From positions 1 to 38,850 of the forward strand of contig USDD01000011.1 of the NCBI GenBank assembly GCA_900553265.1: a stretch of 38,850 bases of DNA, read 5' to 3'. Shown here in pieces: positions 30,586 through 38,796 of the stretch. A program made the translations under genes and the position numbers. Source of the stretch: an uncultured Eubacteriales bacterium. GTDB taxonomy: Bacteria; Bacillota; Clostridia; Christensenellales; Aristaeellaceae. Numbering within the stretch: the first letter of the stretch is position 1; each line of letters opens with the position of its first letter. The notes below the pieces were generated by a model. The model worked only from the letters and a program-made list of their open reading frames with translations. It searched no databases and was not told the origin of the DNA.

Positions 30586-31563
30586 TCAAAGCTGGCGAAG
30601 CAGCTCGCCCAGCGCCGCGGTCATCGCCGCCGGATAGGCGCGCTCGTCGCGCACGCGGAAGATGAATCGATCCGAACCCGCCCTCGGCTCCCAGCGGCAG
30701 CGGCCGTCGTCGTCGCACTGAACCGCCGCCGGCACAAACTCGAAGACCTCGCGCTGAGGCGCTTCGCCCAGCGGCGCGAGACTTCCGTCCAGATGCACCG
30801 TGAGCCCCGCCGCGTGCAGAAATCCGCCCGTGCACCACATGTTCCGCTCCATCGCGCCGAAATGCGCGCGCAGCCGCGGATCCACCGGCGCGTCCAGGCA
30901 GGACAGCCACCGGCTGCTCTCCCGCCGGGCCAGCACGTTCAGAAAATAGTTCAGCAGGCGCGGCGAGATCCGGTCGAATACGTCCGCCTGCCGGAAGCGA
31001 TAGAAGGTTCCATACTCCCCCACCTCCATCTCGCCGCCGGGCGCGAACACGCTGTGGAAGCAGGGCATCCAGTAGATCGCGCAGGGCAGGCGGAAGATCT
31101 CGGCATAGGCCTTCGGATCCAGCGCGACGTTGTACTCCAGCCGCCCGCTGTCCGTGCCGGAGCCGGCGTTGAGGTAGATCGCGCGCACCTTTTTCCGAAA
31201 CAGCTCCGGGTTTTCCCGGCCGAAGCGGGCGACGTCCCGGCTGGAGCCGACGATGTGCAGCGTCACCGGCTCGGGCGCGTCCTCCAGCGTCCGGCGAAGC
31301 AGCGCTTCGCCCGTGCCGCCCGATTCGCCGGGAGGGCAGCCAACGCCCACGGGCGCGCACTGTCCGGTCAGCTGGTTCATCTGCGCCGCGGCGAGCACGT
31401 CGGGATCGCCGTAGCCCGGGCTCGGCGGCCAGTCGATGAGCACGCCTGCCAGGCGGATTCTGCCCATTTTGGCCAGCGCGAACTGGCAGGCGAGGTCGTA
31501 ATGATCGTCCGGATCCTCGTGCGGCCGGAACAGGTCCGTTTCATGCAGTACATATGGAAGCAT
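30586..31563 (-). CDS. Divergent nucleoside-hydrolase-like protein
   Basis: A 325-residue protein. The start ETDLFRPHEDPDDHYDLA (residues 7-24) resembles the Asp-rich calcium site of nucleoside hydrolases but is spaced differently. LHIVGSSRDVARFGRENPELF corresponds to the family segment that follows the core strands, and YLNAGSG...EYNVALDPKAYAEIF matches the substrate-binding Asn region (EYNVALDP compared with EwNi..Dp). The C-terminal third is unlike typical members. ATG 31563 has AGGAGG just upstream, which decides it over an upstream in-frame ATG at 31662. It lies 13 bases after a permease gene, so it is co-transcribed with the transporter. Substrate unknown. Confidence 0.72.
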   Translation of the reverse strand: MLPYVLHETDLFRPHEDPDDHYDLACQFALAKMGRIRLAGVLIDWPPSPGYGDPDVLAAAQMNQLTGQCAPVGVGCPPGESGGTGEALLRRTLEDAPEPVTLHIVGSSRDVARFGRENPELFRKKVRAIYLNAGSGTDSGRLEYNVALDPKAYAEIFRLPCAIYWMPCFHSVFAPGGEMEVGEYGTFYRFRQADVFDRISPRLLNYFLNVLARRESSRWLSCLDAPVDPRLRAHFGAMERNMWCTGGFLHAAGLTVHLDGSLAPLGEAPQREVFEFVPAAVQCDDDGRCRWEPRAGSDRFIFRVRDERAYPAAMTAALGELLRQL

Positions 31564-31576
31564 GACTTTCCTCCTC

Positions 31577-32458
31577 TCAGCCCTTGACGCTGCCCATGAC
31601 GATGCCCTTGGTGAAGTACTTCTGAAGGAAGGGATAGGCGATGAGCACCGGCACCATGGCAATGACGATCTGCGCGGAGCGCAGCGTGCGGTCGGAGATT
31701 TCGCGCATGTATTCCACGTTTTCCGATGTGGTCGCGCCCAGCGTGACCGACGAGTCGATCATGTACAGGAAGGTCTGCAGCGGATACAGGCTCGGCGTGT
31801 TCAGATAGATCAGGCCGTCGAACCAGCTGTTCCAGTGGCCGACGATGCTGAACAGCGCGATGGTGGCCACAGCGGGAGCGGACAGGGGAATGTACAGCCG
31901 GGTCAGCACGACCAGATGGTTCGCGCCGTCGATGAAGGCCGATTCCTCGATTTCACGGGGCAGATTGCGGTAGAAGTTCATCATCAGCACCGTGTTCCAC
32001 ACGGGAATCGCGCCCGGCAGCACCATCGACCAGACGGAGTTGATGAGCCCCATCTGCTTGACGACCATGTAGGTCGGAATCAGTCCGCCGGAGAAGATGA
32101 TGGTCAGAATCATGTACCAGGCATAGGCCGTGCGGCCGTGGAACTGATCCTTTTTCTTGGAAAGGGGATAGGCGGTGAGCATAATCAGCGCCATGTTCAC
32201 CGTCACGCCCAGCAGAACGCGCAGCAGCGAGACGCGGAAGCTGGCGAAGAAGTCCGGGCGCTGCATCAGCAGCTTGTAGGACGAGAGCGTGGCGTTGACG
32301 GGAAACAGCGTCACATGGCCGGCCATCACCGACGAGCTTTTGCTGAAGGACAGGGCAATGACGTGCAGAATGGGAACCAGACAGAGCGCGGCCACCAGCA
32401 GAAGTACGACGGCGTTGATCCACAGATAAATTCTGCGTCCGAGGGATTCACGAATCAT
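31577..32458 (-). CDS. Carbohydrate ABC transporter permease, YtcP/LplC-like
   Basis: A 293-residue inner-membrane protein with about six hydrophobic helices, the first at about 12-34. The ATPase-coupling loop is EESAFIDGANHLVVLTRLYIPLSAPAVATI (the EAA motif; residues roughly 180-210). It is the second permease of a sugar or glycoside importer and pairs with the gene upstream. Start ATG 32458 (MIRESLGRR) has GGAGG 9 bases upstream; a GTG at 32467 directly abuts that ribosome site and is unlikely. No ATPase gene is in the cluster, as is usual for this subfamily, which shares an MsmX-type ATPase encoded elsewhere. Confidence 0.92.
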   Translation of the reverse strand: MIRESLGRRIYLWINAVVLLLVAALCLVPILHVIALSFSKSSSVMAGHVTLFPVNATLSSYKLLMQRPDFFASFRVSLLRVLLGVTVNMALIMLTAYPLSKKKDQFHGRTAYAWYMILTIIFSGGLIPTYMVVKQMGLINSVWSMVLPGAIPVWNTVLMMNFYRNLPREIEESAFIDGANHLVVLTRLYIPLSAPAVATIALFSIVGHWNSWFDGLIYLNTPSLYPLQTFLYMIDSSVTLGATTSENVEYMREISDRTLRSAQIVIAMVPVLIAYPFLQKYFTKGIVMGSVKG

Positions 32459-32475
32459 TTTTTGCACCCTCCTTC

Positions 32476-33405
32476 TCAGAATACGCGGTAATCCGCAAAT
32501 TTATAGGCGAGGAAATAGGAGACGGACATCAGGATCATCGTAATTACGCTCTTGAGCAGACCCACGGCCGTCGCCAGCGAGAACTTGGCGCTGACCATGC
32601 CCAGCCGGTAGACCAGCGTGTCGATGATGTCCGAGGAGTCCATGACCAGCGTGTTGTACATGTTGAAGATCTGGTCGAAGCCGGCGTTCATCAGATTGCC
32701 CAGGTTCAGCATCGCCATCAGCACGATGATGGGCATCATGCCGGGAATGGTGACGTGCCAGGTCTGGCGGATGCGCCCCGCGCCGTCCATTACCGCCGCC
32801 TCGTACAGCGTCGGGTCGATGGCCGTGATCGCCGCCAGATAGACGACGGTGCCGAAGCCCACGCCCTTCCACACGTCCGTCAGAATGAGAATAAACCGAA
32901 ACCAGCCGTTGTCGCCCAGAAAGAAGATGGGCTGTCCGCCCATGGCGACGATCAGGTTGTTAATCATGCCGTCGTTGCTGAGCATCGACGTAAAAATACT
33001 GCCCAGAATGACCCACGACAGGAAATAGGGCATGTAGACCACAGTCTGAATCACCCGGCGATAGCCCGTGCGCCTGACCTCGTTGAGCATCAGCGACAGC
33101 ACAATGGCGCTGACGGTTCCGAAGAAGATCTTGGCCGCGGCGATGAAGATGGTGTTGAAGAACACGTTGTTGATGTTGGGAAGGGCCATCAGCTGCCGGA
33201 AGTACTTCAGCCCCACGAAGGGAGAATGGAGAAAGCCCAGTCCCGGATTGAAATTCTGAAACGCCATGACGTTTCCGTACAGCGGATAGTAATTAAAGAT
33301 CGCCAGCAGGACGACGGCGGGCAGCATCATCAGATGCAGCGGCCCTTCCATTTTCCAATTGACATGGCCCTTGCTCCGCCCTGCCCGCGCAATATTTCTG
33401 GCCAT
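32476..33405 (-). CDS. Carbohydrate ABC transporter permease, LplB-like
   Basis: A 309-residue inner-membrane protein with about six helices (LHLMMLPAVVLLAIFNYYPLYG is the first). The coupling motif is YEAAVMDGAGRIRQTWHVTIPGMMPIIVL near residue 215. LplB-type features include FNPGLGF and FVGLKYFRQLM after helix 1, and the C-terminus ends KFADYRVF. ATG 33405 (MARNIARAG) has AAGGAGG upstream. It forms the translocation pore with the next permease, 17 bases downstream, and receives substrate from the binding protein encoded 93 bases upstream. Confidence 0.93.
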   Translation of the reverse strand: MARNIARAGRSKGHVNWKMEGPLHLMMLPAVVLLAIFNYYPLYGNVMAFQNFNPGLGFLHSPFVGLKYFRQLMALPNINNVFFNTIFIAAAKIFFGTVSAIVLSLMLNEVRRTGYRRVIQTVVYMPYFLSWVILGSIFTSMLSNDGMINNLIVAMGGQPIFFLGDNGWFRFILILTDVWKGVGFGTVVYLAAITAIDPTLYEAAVMDGAGRIRQTWHVTIPGMMPIIVLMAMLNLGNLMNAGFDQIFNMYNTLVMDSSDIIDTLVYRLGMVSAKFSLATAVGLLKSVITMILMSVSYFLAYKFADYRVF

Positions 33406-33498
33406 AAGTCCATCCTCCTTGAAATCGATAGAATCGGAGCCGCCATGCCAGATTCCATGGCGGCTCCGCACAGGTCGGGTTTTGTCAGGTTGGAGCGA

Positions 33499-35163
33499 TC
33501 AGCCCGCCAGCCAGGCGTTGGCCTCCTCCGTCATGTCCGTAAGGCCCAGCGCCTCGGCCTGCGCCTTGTAGGTGTCGAAGGCGTCCACGGTCTCTTCGCC
33601 CATGATGATCTTGGTGAACATCTCGTTGACCAGATCGTCGATCAGGCTCATGCTCTCGGCCATCGTGTCGGTGGTCGGGCCGTAGTAGCGGTTCATGTAG
33701 TACAGATCGTCGGCGATGTATTTGCCGGTGATCAGATGGCCGCCGTCCGGGCCGAAGAAGCGATACCAGCGCCACAGGGACGCGTCGCCGTTGGCATAGC
33801 CTTCCACGTACTTGGCGAAGGGCTTGGCCCAGATGTCCACCTCGTCGCTGGACAGGCCCATGTTGACGATCTCGTCCGCCGCCATCTCGTTCTTGACCGC
33901 GGGCAGGAAGATGCCCCAGGGATAGATCTGGAACGCCGCGAAGCCGCTGTTGCCGGACGCATCCTCAATGTAGGTGTCGTAGATCTCCTGAGTGGAATCG
34001 TCGGAGAAGCACTTCTTGAACTGCAGGTTGATCATCTTGATGACCGCTTCGGGATGCTCAAAGTCCTTGTTGAAGACCATGTAGCGGATGATGGGGTAGT
34101 TGCCGGTCACCTTGGTGGTGGGGCTGTCCAGGCCGACCATGGGCAGGGCGTGCCAGTCGGCGTTGGGATCCTCGTCGTTGCTGGTGTACAGCACGGAGTT
34201 GGTATCCCACACCGCGCCGATGACCACGCCGCACTTGCCGGAGGCCACCTGCTGCACCGCCGCGCTGTTGTCGTTGACGGCGAACTCAGCGTCGATCAGG
34301 CCATCGGCGTACATCTTGCTGACCACTTCCAGAGCGGCCTTGGTCTCGTCGGCAAAGGCGCCGAAGATGACCTTGCCCTCTTCGTTGGGGTCGTCCACCC
34401 AGAAGTTCTTCTTGGGATAGGAGCCGAAGACGTTGAACAGGCCGTCCATCTGGAAATTGGAATTCCACAGATCCTTGCTGAAGGTCAGGCCGATGGTGTC
34501 GTCCACGCCGTTGCCGTCGGGGTCCTGATGCACGAACGCGTCGATGATCTTGTACAGATCGTCCCAGTTCTGCGGATCCTCCAGACCCAGCTTCTGCATC
34601 CAGTCGGTGCGCAGCCAGAGCACGGGAACCTCCTCGCCGGGAGAGGTGTTCAGAATCGGGATGGCCATCATCTTGCCATCGTAGGTCGCGGACGGAATGG
34701 CCGCGTCGCCGCCGACACCCTCGATGATGGTGCGCATGCCCTCGCCCGCGTTCGCCATGTAGACGTCGTACAGGTCGTCGCGGATCAGGCCGGAGTTGGA
34801 CAGCATCTTCAGCTGCGCGGAGTTGACGCACAGCAGATCCGGGATGTCGCCGGTGGCGATCAGGGTGTTGATCTTGTCGTCGGTGTTGGCCGCCGTGAAG
34901 GCCAGCTCGAGCTTGATGCCCAGCTCCTCTTCATAGGCGCGGCTCCAGACGTTGTTCTCGTAGCTGTCGCCCTCGGGGAAGGCCTTGGAAAGGTCTACCG
35001 GGATGCCGATGGTCATGGTGATGGGCTCCGCATAGGGCTCGAGATTTCCCCAGCTGCTGGCGGAAAAATCGCCCAGGTTGCCTGCCAGCTGCGACTTCGA
35101 AGCCAGGGCCGTGCCGCTCAGGGCAATCAGCAATGCAAGCGTCAGAAGCAGAATTCGTTTCAC
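33499..35163 (-). CDS. Extracellular solute-binding protein of the LplA-like carbohydrate family
   Basis: A 554-residue exported protein. The signal peptide is about 1-22 (MKRILLLTLALLIALSGTALA). No Cys follows the hydrophobic core, so the usual lipoprotein anchor is absent. The mature part has large-ligand binding-protein features: ITMTIGIPVDLSK, INTLIATGDIPDLLCVN, LWLRTDWMQKLGLEDPQNWDDLY and DPDGNGVDDTIGL (a calcium-binding-like loop found in this family). GTG 35163 is chosen because AGGAGGG lies 8 bases upstream and the signal peptide starts there. It has its own promoter and leader palindrome, and lies between the response-regulator gene and the two permeases. Probably the main target of the two-component system. 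Confidence 0.92.
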   Translation of the reverse strand: MKRILLLTLALLIALSGTALASKSQLAGNLGDFSASSWGNLEPYAEPITMTIGIPVDLSKAFPEGDSYENNVWSRAYEEELGIKLELAFTAANTDDKINTLIATGDIPDLLCVNSAQLKMLSNSGLIRDDLYDVYMANAGEGMRTIIEGVGGDAAIPSATYDGKMMAIPILNTSPGEEVPVLWLRTDWMQKLGLEDPQNWDDLYKIIDAFVHQDPDGNGVDDTIGLTFSKDLWNSNFQMDGLFNVFGSYPKKNFWVDDPNEEGKVIFGAFADETKAALEVVSKMYADGLIDAEFAVNDNSAAVQQVASGKCGVVIGAVWDTNSVLYTSNDEDPNADWHALPMVGLDSPTTKVTGNYPIIRYMVFNKDFEHPEAVIKMINLQFKKCFSDDSTQEIYDTYIEDASGNSGFAAFQIYPWGIFLPAVKNEMAADEIVNMGLSSDEVDIWAKPFAKYVEGYANGDASLWRWYRFFGPDGGHLITGKYIADDLYYMNRYYGPTTDTMAESMSLIDDLVNEMFTKIIMGEETVDAFDTYKAQAEALGLTDMTEEANAWLAG

Positions 35164-35188
35164 AGGTTTCACCCTCCTATTCAATTCA

Positions 35189-35207
35189 GTTGATGTGCAC
35201 AATCAAC
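35189..35207. promoter_or_regulatory. Leader palindrome, operator candidate
   Basis: GTTGAT and ATCAAC arms (6 bases each) enclose GTGCACA in the leader of the solute-binding-protein gene, just downstream of its predicted transcription start. It could be a repressor or activator site. Confidence 0.5.
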
Positions 35208-35217
35208 CATTGAATAT

Positions 35218-35246
35218 ATTATACCATTGCGCAGAATCTGTGAAAA
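35218..35246 (-). promoter_or_regulatory. Promoter of the solute-binding-protein and permease genes
   Basis: Reverse strand: TTTTCA (35246-35241), a 17-base spacer and a perfect TATAAT (35223-35218). The motif CAATGG occurs on both sides of the -10 box, 18 bases apart, in AT-rich DNA. Confidence 0.7.
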
Positions 35247-35257
35247 TATGAAAATTT

Positions 35258-36895
35258 TTACATTTCTATCGAACCGTTTGGAGATTCACCGACGGCGCTG
35301 TCGCGATATTCCCGGGGCGTCATGCCCGTGTTCTTGCGGAAGAAATAGGAAAAGTAGGCCGGCGTCTGAAAGCCCAGCCGGCTGCTGACCTCGTGAATGC
35401 GCAGATCGGGCCGGCTCAGCAGCTCCCGGGCCTTGTCCAGGCGCACCTGCCGGATGGTGTCGGCCAGGTTCTCGCCCGTCGCCTGCTTGAACATGCGGGA
35501 GAGATAGGCCGCGTTGACGTGCACGTGCTCCGCCAGCCGGGTCAGGGAGACGTCCTCGTCGTAGTGCTCGCGGATGTACTGCTGCACGTGGTAGATCTGC
35601 GCCTTGATGGTGTCGTCGCTGTTTTCCCGGCGCAGCTCGTGCAGGCGCTCGGAAAGCCAGTGCAGATAGGCCGCCGCCGCGGCCGGCGTGGCGTGGGACT
35701 TCGCGTCGTAGAGCCGGTCGGACAGCAGCTCGCCGCGCTGCTCGTCCGTCAGATCCAGCCGCTGCAGCATCTGCGCCAGCGAGAGGGAAATCTGCAGATA
35801 CAGCTGCATGTACGCCCGGTCGTGAACGGAGCGCATGCTGCTCATCTGCTCCAGCAGCGCCGCCAGCTCGCCCCGCGCCGCCGGGTCGCCGATCTTGTAG
35901 GCGCTGCTCCACTGAATGGCCCGGGCGCTCTGGCGCTTGAGCGCGTCGCCCTCGTCCGGCTCCGCGCGCTCAGCGCAGAGCAGCCACAGCCGCGCGCCGC
36001 CCAGCGCCTGCTGAGAGAGGAGCGCGCCCATGCGGTTGTAGGCCGCGGGATATTGCCGCCAGCTCTCGCAGGGCTCGGAATAGAGAAACGACGCGCTCAT
36101 GCCCAGCTGGTTCAGCGCCGCCGTCTGCACGCCCTCGAGCACGCCCTCCAGCTGCGCCCGCGTCCGCTCCCGGCCGAACTGCCACAGCCAGAGCATGCGG
36201 TTGGCGTCCAGCTGCACGCTCATCGCCGCCGCGTCCTCGGCCAGAAATTCCTTCGCCAGCAGAAACAGCGCGCCCGAGCGCTGGGTGCGCTCGAACAGCG
36301 TCTCGTTGGGCGACTGATCGTGCAGAAACACTGTCAGCAGCCACAGCGGCTTCTCCACGTCCACCTCCATGGCCAGCTGCCTGGCCGTCGCCGCCAGGCT
36401 CGCCCCGTCATAGGGCGCGCCGTGCACCAGATCCAGCACGAATTCCCGCTGGAGCCATGGCAGCGCGGCCTGCGCCCGCTCCGTCGCCGTGCTGAGGATG
36501 TTCTGCTCCACCTGCGTGGTGTTGATGCGCTCCACCGCCCGGTTCACCGCCGCCAGCAGCGCCTCGTAGCCGTCCTGCTTGAGCACATAGTCCGCCGACG
36601 GCCGGCCCACGGCCTGATAGACGTATTCAAACTGGGCGTGCGCCGTCAGCAGGATGACCTGGCACATGGGCCAGAATTCGCTGACCTGCCGAAGCATCTC
36701 CAGACCGTCCATCTCGGGCATGCGAATGTCCGTAATCACGATGTCCGTCTTCTGGCTGCGGATGCTCTCCAGCGCCTCCCTCGGGTCGTAGAACACCTGA
36801 ATCTCCATGTCCCACGGGCAGTCCGAGCGAAGAAAGACCGCCGTGGAATCCGCGATATAGCTCTCGTCGTCCACAATTACCGCGCGATAGATCAT
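35258..36895 (-). CDS. YesN-like response regulator with AraC-type DNA-binding domain
   Basis: A 545-residue cytoplasmic regulator. The receiver domain (1 to about 120) has the acidic pair Asp9-Asp10, the phospho-acceptor Asp56 in VITDIRMPEMDG, Thr in LLTAH and Lys in YVLKQ. A long helical middle region follows. The C-terminal AraC domain (about 435-535) has two helix-turn-helices: DVSLTRLAEHVHVNAAYLSRMF and IHEVSSRLGFQTPAYFSYFF, then FRKNTGMTPREYR. YesN-type regulators usually activate a neighbouring sugar transporter. It overlaps the kinase stop by four bases (ATGA), so the pair is translationally coupled. The likely target is the promoter at 35218. Confidence 0.95.
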   Translation of the reverse strand: MIYRAVIVDDESYIADSTAVFLRSDCPWDMEIQVFYDPREALESIRSQKTDIVITDIRMPEMDGLEMLRQVSEFWPMCQVILLTAHAQFEYVYQAVGRPSADYVLKQDGYEALLAAVNRAVERINTTQVEQNILSTATERAQAALPWLQREFVLDLVHGAPYDGASLAATARQLAMEVDVEKPLWLLTVFLHDQSPNETLFERTQRSGALFLLAKEFLAEDAAAMSVQLDANRMLWLWQFGRERTRAQLEGVLEGVQTAALNQLGMSASFLYSEPCESWRQYPAAYNRMGALLSQQALGGARLWLLCAERAEPDEGDALKRQSARAIQWSSAYKIGDPAARGELAALLEQMSSMRSVHDRAYMQLYLQISLSLAQMLQRLDLTDEQRGELLSDRLYDAKSHATPAAAAAYLHWLSERLHELRRENSDDTIKAQIYHVQQYIREHYDEDVSLTRLAEHVHVNAAYLSRMFKQATGENLADTIRQVRLDKARELLSRPDLRIHEVSSRLGFQTPAYFSYFFRKNTGMTPREYRDSAVGESPNGSIEM

Positions 36896-38649
36896 GCCTC
36901 TTCTCCTCTCGCCTTCAGCTGCAGCACGATGCGCAGCCGGTCGGGCTCCACCTTTTCAAACCGCAGTCCGGAATTCTGCGTCAGCTTCAGCCTGCGATGC
37001 ACGTTCATCAGTCCCGTCACCTCGCGGTTGGGATCCTCATCCTCCAGCTCGCGCTGCATCTGCTCCACGCGCTCGGCGGAAGCGTCGAAGTGATCGTTCT
37101 CCACCTCCACGCGCATGCCCTCGTCCGTTTCGGTCAGGCGCACGGACAGCGTTCCCCGGGCGCAGTGCTCCAGCGCGTGCACGAAGGCGTTCTCCACGAT
37201 GGGCTGCAGCGTCAGCCGCGGCAGCAGGATGGCCTCGGCTCCGGGTGGATTTTCCGGGAATTCGATCTCCAGCCGCCGTCCGAAGCGGATTTTCTGAATC
37301 TCCACATAGCTGCGCACGTGATCCAGCTCCTCGGACAGGGGCACCCGATCCCGCGCGTCCCGGGTGACATAGCGGAAGTACTGGGCGAGCCTCCGGCTGA
37401 ACAGCGCTGCCGTCTCGCAGTCCTCCATGGCGATCATGTTCTCCAGAATGTAAAAGCTGTTGTACAGAAAGTGCGGGTTGATCTGGGCCTGCAGCTGCTT
37501 GATCTGCGCCTGCTGCATCAGAATGCGCTGGCGGTACATGCGCGTCACCGTGTCCCTGAGCTTCCAGACCATCTGGTTGAAATGGGCGGCCAGATAGCCG
37601 AACTCGTTGTTCTTGGCGTAATCCAGCTGAAAGTCCATGTCGCCGCCGGCCAGCCGGCCGAATCCGTCCGTCAGCAGCTTCAGCGGCGTGTGCACGTCCC
37701 GGTAGGCGCGCACGCTGTAGATCGCGATCGCCGCCAGAAACAGCGCCAGCAGCGCGTAGAGAATCTTTCGAAAGCCGTTCAGCTCGCCGAACACGTTCAT
37801 CCTTTCCGCGCAGATGAGCATGCTCAGGTTCATGTCGTCCATGTCGCTGGCAAAGGCGTAGTACTTTTCCGTGCTCAGATCGGCGCCGACCTGAGATGCG
37901 CGCTCCTCCAGCGCGCGCCAGAACGCCGCTTCGGTGTGCGAATCGGTCAGCGTCGTGCCGTCGGCGAAGGTGAGCCGGTAGCCCACGCGGGTTTCCGCCA
38001 GCGTCTGGGCGAAATAACGGTCGATTTTCTCCGCGTCGTAATGGATGACGTACAGAAGCCGCGGCAGCTTCTCGTCGCCGATGGTCAGGCTCAGCGGCTG
38101 CTGGGAGACGCACAGCAGCTCTCCGTCCGCGGACACCACGCAGCCCGGCGCGCGGGCACAGACGGCCCGGTATTTCTCCAGCGCCGCCGGGTCGATCTTT
38201 CGAATCACCGGCCGCATCTGCCGCCCTTCCGCGCCGATGGCGAGAATGTGGCGATTCAGCCGCGGCAGGAACAGCTCGATCTGGGAGACGAAGGGGTTTG
38301 CGTCGTAGATGGTTGCCAGCCGCTCCTGAAGGCGGTTGAGCTGGTCGTAGAGGTCGTAGCCGTCCAGCGTCTCGTAGCGGCCGGACAGGCGGAGCATGCC
38401 GTTTTCTCCGGCCAGCTGCCGCAGCTGCTCCTGAGCCAGCTGCATCTGATCCGCCAGCTCCGTGCACTTGAAGCGAAACTGCTGCCCCAGCGAATGGCGA
38501 ATCTGACCGTCCAGCTTGTTCACGCCCACCTGATAGATCGTCAGGCCCATGATGAAAATCGGCGTCATCGTCATCAGAAAGATCAGAATCATGTGCGTCA
38601 GCGTCGATTTCAGCGGCGACAGCGCGCCCTGCTCCGGCCTTCTCTTCAC
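36892..38649 (-). CDS. YesM-like sensor histidine kinase
   Basis: A 585-residue membrane kinase. Helix 1 is at about 18-40 and helix 2 at about 293-315, framing an extracytoplasmic sensor region of about 250 residues. A HAMP-like segment follows (PLKLLTDGFGRLAGGDMDF). The His_kinase motif is INPHFLYNSF with phospho-acceptor His393. The ATP-binding domain has the N box LQPIVENAFVHAL and a late GLMNVHRRL. The G1 box, normally DxGxG, reads VENDHFD here, so ATP binding may be altered. GTG 38649 is used, with GGAGGAG 10 bases upstream. It has its own promoter and probably senses the substrate or its extracellular precursor. Confidence 0.92.
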   Translation of the reverse strand: MKRRPEQGALSPLKSTLTHMILIFLMTMTPIFIMGLTIYQVGVNKLDGQIRHSLGQQFRFKCTELADQMQLAQEQLRQLAGENGMLRLSGRYETLDGYDLYDQLNRLQERLATIYDANPFVSQIELFLPRLNRHILAIGAEGRQMRPVIRKIDPAALEKYRAVCARAPGCVVSADGELLCVSQQPLSLTIGDEKLPRLLYVIHYDAEKIDRYFAQTLAETRVGYRLTFADGTTLTDSHTEAAFWRALEERASQVGADLSTEKYYAFASDMDDMNLSMLICAERMNVFGELNGFRKILYALLALFLAAIAIYSVRAYRDVHTPLKLLTDGFGRLAGGDMDFQLDYAKNNEFGYLAAHFNQMVWKLRDTVTRMYRQRILMQQAQIKQLQAQINPHFLYNSFYILENMIAMEDCETAALFSRRLAQYFRYVTRDARDRVPLSEELDHVRSYVEIQKIRFGRRLEIEFPENPPGAEAILLPRLTLQPIVENAFVHALEHCARGTLSVRLTETDEGMRVEVENDHFDASAERVEQMQRELEDEDPNREVTGLMNVHRRLKLTQNSGLRFEKVEPDRLRIVLQLKARGEEA

Positions 38650-38696
38650 TCAGAACCAGCTCCTCCGCAAAGCGATCTTTTCCAGCCTCCTTCGAC

Positions 38697-38726
38697 AGGA
38701 TAGCACAAGCGCCCGCGTCGCGTCAA
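38697..38726 (-). promoter_or_regulatory. Promoter of the kinase-regulator operon
   Basis: Reverse strand: TTGACG (38726-38721), an 18-base spacer and TATCCT (38702-38697), 47 bases ahead of the kinase start. Confidence 0.65.
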
Positions 38727-38750
38727 GCGCCGTCCGTCCGCGCGGGCGCA

Positions 38751-38793
38751 AAAAAACGCGCCGGCCTCCATTGCGGAAGTCGGCGCGTTTTTT
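38751..38793. terminator. Bidirectional intrinsic terminator
   Basis: AAAAAACGCGCCG (38751-38763) pairs perfectly with CGGCGCGTTTTTT (38781-38793), giving A and T runs at both ends. It lies upstream of the kinase promoter, so it ends a transcript entering from outside the window. Confidence 0.85.
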
Positions 38794-38796
38794 CAG

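Noticed and set aside
29483..31360. Reverse-strand open frame overlapping both nucleoside-hydrolase-like genes in another phase
   Set aside because: The translation is Arg- and Gly-rich low complexity, whereas the chosen frames show family motifs and ribosome sites.
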